A stretch of 16,242 nt of DNA from Anaerolineae bacterium (GCA_025062175.1 JANXAX010000022.1:1-16242), one strand, 5' to 3'. Positions 1-8,661 are shown, counted from the stretch's first letter. A program made the numbers and translations. Notes: generated by a model not told the origin, from the letters alone.

Positions 1-3000
1 CGGCGCTGTGCGAGCCATCCGCATACGTGCGCTGATCCGCATCGATGCCGCTTGCCAGCGGCGTGTCGGTCGGGCCATCGCCAGGCTGGCTGTCGTAGTA
101 GGGCAGGAACACCTGATTGCTGAAGCGCAGGTTGGCGCCGACGGTATCCGTGACGCGCGCCACGACCTGCAGCTGCAGCGTCTTGGTGTTGGTGTAGTTA
201 AATGCGCTCGGGCTCGTGCCGGAGATTACATTGATCCTCCAAGTGATGACGCCAGTGGCGCCGGGCGTCGGCCAAGCGGTGACCTGGGAGCCCGCGGGCG
301 CGCTCAGCAAAGCCGAGCTTACATAGCTCAGCTCGCTGGGAAGCACATCGCTGATGACTACATCATAAGCGGGTGTGCGGCTCTGGTTGGAGATGGTGAT
401 GGTGTAGGTGACCAGGTCGTTCGCCCCGACCAGGCAGCCCGCGTCGCCCAGGCGCGTCACAAACACATCGTCGAAGCGACAGCTATTGGCAGCACAGTTA
501 TTAGCATAAAAGCCGACCGAGCCCGTCAGGATGGGCGAGGGATCGGTGACGGTAAACAACGACACGCCATCGAGGTACACCCTCAGCTGTGCCCCTTCGG
601 CACGCACTTCAATATGATACCAGCGATTGACGGTGGGGGTGGTGGCAACACTGGCCAGAGTAATAGAGGCCGTGCCGGAGACCTTCTGCAGACTGATATT
701 GCTGAAGCCCTCGTCGTTCTGCCGCAGGCGCACCCGGTAGTAGCGTGTGGCATCCTGATAGCGGAACACCAGGCCGCGGCTGGAGGTGCTATCAACCGAC
801 TGCACCATCGCGCTGTAGCTGAAGTCACCAGCGTTGAATCCGCTGCGCACCAGCACAGCATCCGTGGTGTCAGTAGTTGGTTGGACATATCCGAAGGTGA
901 TGTGTGTATTCCAAAGACCCGCGTTGGAGAACCAAAGGGTTGGCAGAACGGAGGTGTTGAAGGCCTCCTCCAGCAACAATCCAGCGCAACCACCCGGCGT
1001 GACGTAAGTCTTGTTGATGTGCAACAGCGGCTGTGCCACATAAGAGGTGGCCGTCACGTCGAGAGTTTGCGAGATGGACGAGGCATCATATCTCCCCCGG
1101 TCGAGGTCGTTCCAGTACAGGAATCCCCTGTTGTTGAGTGTCGCGCCCCATGGATCCGGCCAGCGTGTAGTGCCGTTGAGGTCGATGCCGGTGAGCTGTG
1201 CCCGGAAGGTAGTGGTCACATAACCGGTGATGGATGCGGTAGCGTTGTCTAGAGGATCGAGCCACCATTCGATCGTCTCGACAGGGGGGACGTTTTCTTT
1301 GGGACCCACCCGCGGGTTGACCGTGGAAGTATACCCTTGTACACCATCAGGTCGACTATCGAAAGTCGTCGTCATAGCCGCCAGCGGGTCGGGCGAAGTG
1401 AAGGGCATCGTGCTGGTCACCTCAAAAGTGCCGATCACATAGCGTACGCCGGCGGGCAGGTCGTCGTAGAGATACGGCCACGGCACGGAGAGCCCGGGCG
1501 GCACCTGGACTACCAGGGTATAGGTGACCACGTCACCCACTTTGAGAGGATCTTCAGGGATGCTGCTGGGCCGGACCGTCTTGGTGAAGACGAGGTTGGC
1601 GCTGCGCACCGAGGCGCTGTCGGTAGCGACATAGTTATTCACCCCACCGGAGCCGTCGCGCTCCTGGCCCACCGGGTTGTCCGGCGTGCTGGTCCAGGTG
1701 GTCGTCGCGCGGTTGGTCAGGGTGATGTTCGGCGACGCACCCTGGAGGCGCGCCGTATAACTGACCACGCGCGAGGTGCCGTTCGGGATGACGGCGAAGG
1801 TCCAGGTGAGCGGACGGGCCGTCGGCCCACTGTTGCCATCGCCGCCATACAGGGCGGTGACAGTGATGCCAGACGGCACGGCGTCGGTGATGAGCACATC
1901 ATACGCCGGCCAGCTGCCATTGTTGGTGACAATCAGCGTATAGGTCAGAACTGCATTGCCGTTCAGGTTGGCCAAGCTGCCGGTAGAACTGCGCACCTCC
2001 TTGTCCAGCTGCAGTTTGGGTTCCCGAATGTCGACATCGGCAGTATCGCTATATGTGTAACCACGACCATCGTCAACATAACGCACCTGGAGGGAGTTGG
2101 TACGAGTCACGCCATCCCGATTGGCAGCGATGTTCTGAATGACCGCGGTGAGCACGCCGTCCACCTGCACCGTGCCCGAAAGGTCGCCCAGGCGCCAGAT
2201 CACACTTCCGGAATTCAGATAACCAGGGGTCGAGGTGGGGGTAGACGAGATGACGGTCGGCCCTCCGCTGTCCCCATCATAGGTGTATGTCAGCACCGCG
2301 GCGACATAGCCCAGGCCGGTGGGCAGGGTATCGGTCAGGGTGAGCTGCTCGTATACAGCGTCCTCGTCGGGCAATGTCAGCGTAAAGGTGAAGACCACCA
2401 GGCTGCCGATCGTGCCGGTCTGCAGTGCCAGGCCTTTGTCGAATTGTTGCATCAAGGTGACGTGCGCCTCATCTGAGGCGGAGGCACTCACACAGCCTGT
2501 GTCACACGCAGCCGTGACGGTGACCACGTCGCGGTTGCGGCCGCTGCTGACCAGCACGGCGCTCACCTGGGCAGTCCACACCCCGCCGGCAGGGATGGGC
2601 TGCGGCGTCCACGTGATCACATTGCCCAGGAGGGTGGGCGAGCTGCCATCCGAGCCGGAAGTAGCGGTGACGGCGTTAAAAGAGGTGTCCACCACGTCGG
2701 TCACCAGCGGGTTGTAGGCGATGCCCGTGCCGGTGTTGGTCACCCGCAGCGTCCACGTGATGCGTTGCCCCACCTGCGCGTTCAACGTCGCCGGCGACTT
2801 GCTCACGGTTAACTGCGGACCGATGACGGAGACGGGCGCGCTCGCCGTGATACGGTACGGCCCAGTGGCCGTACAACTATCCGCGTCATCATACTGGAAC
2901 ACGACTTGGTTAGTGCCGCTGGGAGTGGCACACGTTCCACTTGCACTGCTGTTGCGCACTCGTAACGCAATGGTCGTGACCCCGCTGGGCAGCCATCCCC

Positions 3001-6000
3001 ATGTGTACACTACGCTCTGGCCCAGGCTGATGACCTCCGAGAAGGGGATGCTGGAGGTAATCGTGTCGCTGTAGACATAGCCGCTCGGCAGCGTGTTGGT
3101 CAGAACGGCGTTATGCGCGGGCGGACCGTCGTTGCGCAAGGTGATGGTCAGCACGCCGCCGCACTGGTGCAGAGTGCTTGGCGGGATCTCCGTGACCATC
3201 CCTGGCGAGTCGAAAATGGGGCGGGTGCGCAGACGCGCCTCCGCCGAGGCGTGCTCGCGGCAGACGACATCGGCCTCGTCACAGCCCCACGTGGCGGTGA
3301 AGGCGTTGGTGGCATCCACCTCCGTACAACCTCCGCCGTTGACCGTAGCGGTGACCAGCGCGTTGAAAGTTGTATTCGCGCTCAACGTCCCCAGATTCCA
3401 GACCAACACGCTGCCGTTCACCGAGGTCGGCGCGGGGGAGGCACTCGAGAACGTCAGGTTGGCGGGCAGGACATCGGTCACCACGGTGTTATAGGCGTGC
3501 GCCGTGGCGCTGGCGTTGGTCAACGTCACCTGCCATTGCACCTGATCCCCCGGCGAGGCGTTGACGCGGGCACCCCACTCCGAGCCAGTGGTCAGGTTGC
3601 GCCCTTGCTTGCGCGCGGTGACGCGCGGTGGATCCATCGGCATGGCAAAGCTGCTCGCCTGGGAACGGCGTGCCTCACCACACACATCCTCGTAGCCTGC
3701 CTGGATAGTGATGTTTCCTCCGGCGAAGGTACAGCTGGCCCGCACGTCGAAGCGGATCCAGACCGTCTCGTCCGGCGCCAGCCTAGCCAAGTTGGTGATC
3801 TGAGCGCTGGACCACACCAGCGGGCCGAACGGTGCGCCGTTTGGATCGCTGCCCGCGGCCCAGGCGCTCTCATCGGGCGGCGCGCTGCCCCGTCCGATGG
3901 CGACGCGCGTGCTGCCTGCCACGTAGACCATCCCAGATGGCAACGTCTCCGTCACCCGGGCGTTATAGACGCTGAGCAGACCGGCGTTGCGCACCGTCGC
4001 CGTCACCGTGCGCGTGGTGCAGTCGGCCAAGGGAGTCAAAGCGACGTTGGTGTTGATCAACAGCGTCGGGGGCAGCACCACCCGCGACGTGCGTTGTGGA
4101 CCGCTCAGGCAGGTTTCTCCCAAACAGCCCTGCGTGCCGGAGAAGACGTTGGTCAGGTCCTCACACCCGATGATCTCGGCGGCGTACGTGATCACGTACT
4201 TCTCGCCCGGCAGGAAGCGCAGGTCGCTCCAGGTCACCCGATGCGCAGAGGTGACAGGCGGACCGGCCAGGGCAGCCGAGCCCATCGTGGAGGTCATCGC
4301 CGAGCGCAGGTAGCGCAGTCCGCTGCCCAGGACGTCGGTCAGCACCACGCCATAGGCGGCGCCCGAGCCCGAATTGATCGCCGTCAGCGTCCAGGTGACG
4401 ACATCGCCGCTGGCGTAGATCAGCTCGGGGAACTTGTACATGATCGGCAAGGGGCGCAAGATGATCGGCCTGTCGAGCACCCCGCCGGCCCGACACGTCC
4501 CTTCAGAGACCGCGTTATCACGGCATGCATCGTCGTAAGCCAGCGTCGCCGTAAACGCCCCATCCGCGGCCTGGCAACGCAGCTGCATGCGCAGCGTCAC
4601 CGAAGCGGTCGATGCATTGGCAAATTGGTCGCCGTAGTCGAAATGGTAGCCCGCGGCATCCGAGATCACCTGATTCGGAGTCACATTGTCAAAACCGACG
4701 ACTTCCAGGATGGCGTATGTCGAAGTGGGCACATCCAGCCGGACATCGTAGGCCGGCGCCGCTGAAGTGCGGGTGAGATTCAGCGTGACCGTGTAAGTGC
4801 CGCATGGGTTGACCACCGCATCGGCCGGCGTGCGTGCCATGCTCACCGTCATCCGCGGGGCGCGGCTCGAGACGAACACCCCCTCTTCGAGGATGCCGTC
4901 CGCGCCGCATGGACCGACCGTCGCCGCCCCCGTGTTGAAATACGTCCAGTCGTACCAGGTGTGGTCCGAGCAGGGGGCAGCCGAAGCGGTAGTGGTGCGT
5001 AGATCATAGCGCACGATCAACGTGGTACCCGTCACCGGCGTGGCTACGTCGCTGAAGGTGATCACCAGCTGCGGGGCCGTGATGATCGCCTGGGCGTCTA
5101 GGGGATAGGTTTCCGTGCCGCTGATCACGAATGCCTGCAAGGTGCCCGGGACATACTGCTGCGCGTTGGCGAGCGTCTCGGTCAGCACCATGCGTCCCCA
5201 GGAGGTGTTGATAGGACCAGAGAAGTGGTAGGTATTCGTATAGGTATAGGTCGAACAGGTGTCTGCACTGGCCGGTGCCACTTCTTTGGCCGCGGCGACG
5301 CCGATATCGCATTGCACCTGCGTGCTGGGCGAAGACTCCGCATAGAGGTCGCAGTTCTGGCAATCGGTGGCGCGCACCTCCACACGATTGGTCATGCTGG
5401 CGCCACAGTGAACGCAATTACCCTCCACATCCGGCTGCGGCGACTTCAGCACAGGACGGAAGGTGGTGGTGCCCGTCGGCACGTCCTTCCACACCAGATA
5501 GACTTGATTGCCGACCGTGATCACCTGAGCGCCGTCAGTGGAGACGACCGTCCAACTCAGCGGCACGGTGTCGGTGACGCGCAGCGTGCCGCTGACGTTG
5601 ATAGCGTTGACCACAATAGTTGCTGTGACGACATCGCCCAGCTGGATCTCGGGTGGCATCGCCTTGCTCACCGACAGCTGCGGTACATTGCCACGACGCA
5701 CCCAGCGGCCGGTGCGCACCGGTGGCTCGAAGAGATTGCCACACGCGTCATAATAGCGAGGACGATAGACGAGCGCGCTGCCGTCGCTGCCCACACATGC
5801 CTGGGGGAAGCTGGCATCGAAGGTCAAAGTGTAGACCCCACCTGCCGGCAACGTGTCGGTGAGGACAAAGCCGGGTTGGGGAGATATGGTGTAAATAGCG
5901 CCACTCGTCGGGGTGATGACCAGAGGTCTCAGATCGACTCCGAGGAAGGGTGTATAGGCAGTGCCGCTCCCGATATTGCGCACCGGCATCGTGAAACGTC

Positions 6001-7147
6001 CGAGATTGGTACAGTAGTCAATCTGCAGCTCGGGCGGCGTAAATTCCAACAGAGGCTCTTCGGTCAGCAGGTCGACGCTCGCCTTGGCCATCTCGGTCTG
6101 GCACGCTGTTGTACAGCCCCATGTGGCAGTCGCCGCGTGCTCCAGGCCGGAACAGCCCACCACCCGCGCCACTAAGGGGAAGGTCACCACTGCGCCCGCC
6201 GGAATGGTGCTGTAGCTGGCCTCGGTGGAGCCGCCCACAAACTCCAGACCGATCGAGAGCACGTCGGTCACGCGCACATTCGAGACAGTGCCATAGCCTG
6301 TGTTCTGCACCATCACCGTCCAGGTGACCACATCGCCGATGCGCGCCGGGATCACATTCGGCAGGATGCGCAGGGTGATCGCACCCGGATTGACCATAAA
6401 GTCGGTGTAAATCGTGAAAGGCTCCCGCCCGTCTTGGCTGATGGTCGCCACATGCTGACCCGAGACGGCGTTGCAGTCAGCGGTGAAGCTGTCTTGGAAC
6501 ACGCGGGTTTCATATGGCGCCAGCTGGCCGATGGAACGCGATCGTTCGCGTGGGCTGAAACCGGTGGGCATGCTGCTGGTCAACACGACGTTGGTGGCTG
6601 TAATGCCGTCGTTGGTCACCACGATGGTGTAGGTGACCTGTTGACAGGGTTCGATCTCCTTCGGCCCGGAGACGGTCACATTGCTGGGCTGGATCGTGAA
6701 ATGCGGTGCGCTTGCGCCCTCTGCTGTGCTGGAGACACGGTACCATGCTGGCAGGACAGCGTTCTTCGGGGGCATCATACGGTGTGATGTGTCGACCCGC
6801 GTGGACGGGACACGCATGGAGTGCGCGCGGTACCAGGCCGGGAGCACGGAACGCGCTGTGGGATCAACCGCGGTGACGGGGACAAGCGCTCTCGCATCCA
6901 CGCGGGTGTGCCTCTGCGCCTGAAGTGCTTCAAACCGCTGCGCCGCCGTGCGGTACCAGATGGGCAGGACAGCTGTGGCGTTGCTACGCGCGTGAAAGCT
7001 CGCCGTGACCACTGCCGGACCTGTCGCGTCTAGTGACCCAACGACCCGGTCAGGCGCGGCGGCCTGCAGCGCATCGGGCGTCGGCAGCAGACTGCTCAAC
7101 AAACAGAGAATGACAAAGAATGAATGCAAGATGCGCCAGGTAACCAC
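1..7147 (-). CDS. Giant secreted DUF11-repeat surface protein (5' part, runs off the left edge)
   Basis: Reading frame open for 2382 codons from a GTG at 7147-7145 to the window edge; the stop lies outside. GAGGAGG (7157-7163) sits 9 nt upstream of the GTG, and the first residues form a signal peptide (VTWR, then a hydrophobic stretch rich in L, F and V, then ALQAAA). After a low-complexity N-terminal segment (about 40-142) come about a dozen DUF11-like modules, recognised by G-D-V-V-T-Y/W-T near residues 175, 273, 508, 786, 916, 1046, 1200, 1333, 1465, 1588, 1733, 1870 and 2243, each followed by a V-T-D-x-L-P-x-G type strand. Residues about 2060-2237 form a concanavalin/LamG-like domain. I counted about 38 cysteines after the signal peptide, largely between residues 170 and 1560. 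No enzyme motif is visible. The product is probably a cell-surface or S-layer-associated adhesin-like protein; DUF11 modules are structural and the exact role is unknown. It is probably co-transcribed with the upstream gene (59-bp gap). Confidence 0.88.
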   Translation of the reverse strand, partial: MVTWRILHSFFVILCLLSSLLPTPDALQAAAPDRVVGSLDATGPAVVTASFHARSNATAVLPIWYRTAAQRFEALQAQRHTRVDARALVPVTAVDPTARSVLPAWYRAHSMRVPSTRVDTSHRMMPPKNAVLPAWYRVSSTAEGASAPHFTIQPSNVTVSGPKEIEPCQQVTYTIVVTNDGITATNVVLTSSMPTGFSPRERSRSIGQLAPYETRVFQDSFTADCNAVSGQHVATISQDGREPFTIYTDFMVNPGAITLRILPNVIPARIGDVVTWTVMVQNTGYGTVSNVRVTDVLSIGLEFVGGSTEASYSTIPAGAVVTFPLVARVVGCSGLEHAATATWGCTTACQTEMAKASVDLLTEEPLLEFTPPELQIDYCTNLGRFTMPVRNIGSGTAYTPFLGVDLRPLVITPTSGAIYTISPQPGFVLTDTLPAGGVYTLTFDASFPQACVGSDGSALVYRPRYYDACGNLFEPPVRTGRWVRRGNVPQLSVSKAMPPEIQLGDVVTATIVVNAINVSGTLRVTDTVPLSWTVVSTDGAQVITVGNQVYLVWKDVPTGTTTFRPVLKSPQPDVEGNCVHCGASMTNRVEVRATDCQNCDLYAESSPSTQVQCDIGVAAAKEVAPASADTCSTYTYTNTYHFSGPINTSWGRMVLTETLANAQQYVPGTLQAFVISGTETYPLDAQAIITAPQLVITFSDVATPVTGTTLIVRYDLRTTTASAAPCSDHTWYDWTYFNTGAATVGPCGADGILEEGVFVSSRAPRMTVSMARTPADAVVNPCGTYTVTLNLTRTSAAPAYDVRLDVPTSTYAILEVVGFDNVTPNQVISDAAGYHFDYGDQFANASTASVTLRMQLRCQAADGAFTATLAYDDACRDNAVSEGTCRAGGVLDRPIILRPLPIMYKFPELIYASGDVVTWTLTAINSGSGAAYGVVLTDVLGSGLRYLRSAMTSTMGSAALAGPPVTSAHRVTWSDLRFLPGEKYVITYAAEIIGCEDLTNVFSGTQGCLGETCLSGPQRTSRVVLPPTLLINTNVALTPLADCTTRTVTATVRNAGLLSVYNARVTETLPSGMVYVAGSTRVAIGRGSAPPDESAWAAGSDPNGAPFGPLVWSSAQITNLARLAPDETVWIRFDVRASCTFAGGNITIQAGYEDVCGEARRSQASSFAMPMDPPRVTARKQGRNLTTGSEWGARVNASPGDQVQWQVTLTNASATAHAYNTVVTDVLPANLTFSSASPAPTSVNGSVLVWNLGTLSANTTFNALVTATVNGGGCTEVDATNAFTATWGCDEADVVCREHASAEARLRTRPIFDSPGMVTEIPPSTLHQCGGVLTITLRNDGPPAHNAVLTNTLPSGYVYSDTITSSIPFSEVISLGQSVVYTWGWLPSGVTTIALRVRNSSASGTCATPSGTNQVVFQYDDADSCTATGPYRITASAPVSVIGPQLTVSKSPATLNAQVGQRITWTLRVTNTGTGIAYNPLVTDVVDTSFNAVTATSGSDGSSPTLLGNVITWTPQPIPAGGVWTAQVSAVLVSSGRNRDVVTVTAACDTGCVSASASDEAHVTLMQQFDKGLALQTGTIGSLVVFTFTLTLPDEDAVYEQLTLTDTLPTGLGYVAAVLTYTYDGDSGGPTVISSTPTSTPGYLNSGSVIWRLGDLSGTVQVDGVLTAVIQNIAANRDGVTRTNSLQVRYVDDGRGYTYSDTADVDIREPKLQLDKEVRSSTGSLANLNGNAVLTYTLIVTNNGSWPAYDVLITDAVPSGITVTALYGGDGNSGPTARPLTWTFAVIPNGTSRVVSYTARLQGASPNITLTNRATTTWTSTPDNPVGQERDGSGGVNNYVATDSASVRSANLVFTKTVRPSSIPEDPLKVGDVVTYTLVVQVPPGLSVPWPYLYDDLPAGVRYVIGTFEVTSTMPFTSPDPLAAMTTTFDSRPDGVQGYTSTVNPRVGPKENVPPVETIEWWLDPLDNATASITGYVTTTFRAQLTGIDLNGTTRWPDPWGATLNNRGFLYWNDLDRGRYDASSISQTLDVTATSYVAQPLLHINKTYVTPGGCAGLLLEEAFNTSVLPTLWFSNAGLWNTHITFGYVQPTTDTTDAVLVRSGFNAGDFSYSAMVQSVDSTSSRGLVFRYQDATRYYRVRLRQNDEGFSNISLQKVSGTASITLASVATTPTVNRWYHIEVRAEGAQLRVYLDGVSLFTVTDPSPILTGSVGFYANNCAANSCRFDDVFVTRLGDAGCLVGANDLVTYTITISNQSRTPAYDVVISDVLPSELSYVSSALLSAPAGSQVTAWPTPGATGVITWRINVISGTSPSAFNYTNTKTLQLQVVARVTDTVGANLRFSNQVFLPYYDSQPGDGPTDTPLASGIDADQRTYADGSHSA
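435..960 (-). other. Concanavalin/LamG-like domain inside the giant surface protein
   Basis: Codons here encode a beta-rich segment that interrupts the DUF11 array. It opens with FNTSVLPTLWFSNAG and continues through GDFSYSAMVQSVD, GLVFRYQDATRYYRVRLR, NRWYHIEVRAEGAQLRVYLD and GSVGFYANN. The order (burial strand, Y-R-V-R-L strand, W-Y-H-I-E-V, then L-R-V-Y-L-D-G) is characteristic of LamG/pentraxin and DUF1080-like carbohydrate-binding jelly rolls. A DUF11 module resumes directly afterwards at about residue 2240. A glycan-binding role is inference from the fold. Confidence 0.65.
6737..6970 (-). repeat. Three copies of a V-L-P-x-W-Y-R motif near the N-terminus of the giant protein
   Basis: The motif occurs at residues 60-66 (VLPIWYR; nt 6950-6970), 101-107 (VLPAWYR; nt 6827-6847) and 131-137 (VLPAWYR; nt 6737-6757). 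Copies one and three are nearly identical in DNA (GCTGTCCTGCC, four variable bases, TGGTACCG). The copies lie between the signal peptide and the first DUF11 module. Confidence 0.75.
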
Positions 7148-7206
7148 GATGTCCCCCCTCCTCGAATATATGTGGAACGGTGTTATGTGCTCCCCAACGT
7201 CGGCGT

Positions 7207-8430
7207 TTATTGTGCCTCGGGAAGATGGGCGATGATCTCATCCACCGTCGGCCGGTCGAAGGCATCCCGCCCGACGTGAGACCAGATGATATGCCCGTCC
7301 CGGTCGATGACGAACACTGCCGGCGCTGCGACCCCATCTCCTAACCGGTCGAAAACGCCATATTGGGTGGCAACCGTATGATCCGGATCGGCCAAAATGG
7401 GGAACTCAGCGCCGGTGAGCTCTTGCATCCGCTTGGCCCGTGCCACGTCTTGCACCGCCAGCGCCAGCACTTCGGCGCCGCGTTCGCGGAAGCGCTGGTA
7501 GTTTGCCTGCAGATCCACGATCTGCTGCCGGCAGGGTCCTCAGGTTTGCCCTCGATAAAAGACCAGCACCACCGCTGCGCGATGGCGATAATTGCGCAGC
7601 GTAACCGATATGCCTTGCGCGCTGCTGAGAGTGAAATCCGGCGCAACTAGGTGCGTTTCTTGCGCCGGGGATGGGGCTTTTCGCACTACCGCGGTTGTTG
7701 GGGAGGATGTGACTTCGGGCCGCGCCACGGTGGGCGCAATATCTTCACCCCAAGGGATTCCACTCACCGCATACACGACAATCGAAGCATCCGCCCGTGC
7801 CTGTGTCAGCCAGCGGTCGAAATCGCCGTGCCGGGCACGCAGGGTTTCCATTCCGCGCTCGACCAGGATCAAACGGGCTGTGTAATCGATCAAGTCGGCC
7901 CAGCGCAGACCATGGGAAGCCAATATCTCGTTCAGGCGCTGATCACCAATGCCAAAAGCCTCTTGGATGCGCCGGACGCGCGCCTCCGCCTCGGCAATGG
8001 GCAAGGGGACAGACTCCAGCTGAGCGGCGCGTAGGATCACCTGCTCGTTGATCAGCCGTTGCAGAGTCTCTTCGGCAGAGGGCAAGGGTTGCTGGGTCAG
8101 CTGGCTCATCACGCCATCCAGTAACAGGGCAGTGCGCCATCTGGCCTGCGTGATGGTGACATCATCCACGCGCGCGATCACGCTATCAGCCGAAGTCGCA
8201 CGGGATTGTGTAGGTGTAAAATCTGGCGAAAGGGTTGGGGTCGATGATACGCTTGGGGAAAGCGGGGTGTTTGTGTATACCGGTTGTGAGGAGGGTGAAA
8301 TCATCACTAAAGAGGTTGTATCAGAGGACACCGGCACAGACGCCAGCTGCTCCATCAGCCAGAACAGAGCCACCAGCGCCAAGAATGCCAAACCCATCGT
8401 GACAGCTATCGCGCGCGACCGATGTCTCAT
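7207..8430 (-). CDS. Candidate selenoprotein: membrane-anchored SurA-like chaperone fused to a UxxC redoxin
   Basis: ATG at 8430 to TAA at 7207 spans 408 codons, with one in-frame TGA at codon 297. Residues 7-29 are a single membrane helix, with no lipobox cysteine. Residues 32-80 form a Ser/Thr/Pro-rich linker. Residues about 82-215 resemble the SurA/PpiC N-terminal chaperone region (VIARVDDVTITQARWR, then LINEQVILRAAQ). After a second linker, residues 259-407 are an AhpC/TSA-type redoxin: APDFTL, VVLVFYRGQT, then UGA-G-P-C-R-Q-Q, later ILADPDHTVATQYGVFD and APAVFVIDRDGHI. Sec297 aligns with the catalytic Cys of the FYRGxWCPxC family motif, and Cys300 supplies the partner thiol. I read the TGA as selenocysteine because the downstream domain is intact and in frame and a SECIS-like hairpin follows. 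The likely role is extracytoplasmic thiol redox chemistry coupled to protein folding. The alternative is a nonsense mutation. Confidence 0.8.
7509..7525 (-). promoter_or_regulatory. Bacterial SECIS-like hairpin
   Basis: The RNA reads GCAGAUC-GUG-GAUCUGC, a perfect 7-bp stem with a GUG loop. It starts 15 nt after the UGA, and the loop starts 22 nt after it. Known bacterial SECIS elements lie within the coding region just after the UGA, with the apical loop roughly 16-37 nt downstream and a G among the first two loop bases. This one fits. An alternative longer fold pairs CCUGC with GCAGG below an AGAUC/GAUCU upper stem. Confidence 0.7.
7540..7542 (-). other. In-frame UGA read as selenocysteine (Sec297)
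   Basis: TGA lies between FYRGQT and GPCRQQ, exactly where redoxins carry their reactive cysteine, and gives U-x-x-C. The frame continues with redoxin sequence to the TAA at 7207. Other genes here (rbsK, the sugar kinase) end in TGA, so UGA is a normal stop in this genome and is not a general tryptophan codon. Confidence 0.75.
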
Positions 8431-8459
8431 TTATATGACCAAAGAGGTTACGTAAGTAT

Positions 8460-8488
8460 ATTATCACATAACTGGATCGATTTGTCAA
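8460..8488 (-). promoter_or_regulatory. Sigma70-type promoter of the selenoprotein gene
   Basis: TTGACA (8483-8488) is separated by 17 bp from GATAAT (8460-8465), with TG one base upstream of the -10 (extended -10). Transcription would start near 8453 and leave a leader of about 23 nt before the ATG at 8430. No strong Shine-Dalgarno is visible in that leader. The promoter separates this pair of genes from the sugar kinase upstream. Confidence 0.7.
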
Positions 8489-8497
8489 GGGAATGTG

Positions 8498-8589
8498 ACC
8501 AAGGGTTGCTGAAAAACGTCTTAGTTACCTCTACACCCCACTTTTCTACGAAAATCTGAGTATATAAGAGACTTTTTGACACCCTTGGT
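8498..8589. repeat. Inverted repeat ACCAAGGGT / ACCCTTGGT upstream of the selenoprotein promoter
   Basis: Perfect 9-bp arms at 8498-8506 and 8581-8589, 74 bp apart. The near arm lies about 10 bp upstream of the -35 hexamer. It could be a pair of oppositely oriented regulator sites. Nothing else in the 267-bp gap (8431-8697) looks like a gene. Confidence 0.35.
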
Positions 8590-8661
8590 GATTGAGGGCA
8601 GGGCTTTTCCCTCTTCAAAATATTTCTCCACCCAGGGAAGGAGCAGACTTGACTCCCAATC

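Noticed and set aside
8..4765. Long plus-strand frames (8-1252, 1337-2476, 3113-4765) and another at 5225-6175
   Set aside because: They lie antisense to the continuous giant gene, have low-complexity Arg/Gly/Ala/His-rich translations, no family motifs and no ribosome sites.
7207..7518. Separate 103-residue redoxin fragment starting at the GTG at 7518
   Set aside because: It lacks the first half of the redoxin fold and the active site, has no ribosome site, and is in frame with the upstream gene across the UGA.
7540..7542. The TGA as a pseudogene mutation or as tryptophan
   Set aside because: The downstream 110 codons are intact, other genes use TGA as stop, and the family position is cysteine, not tryptophan. 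A point mutation from TGC cannot be fully excluded without relatives.
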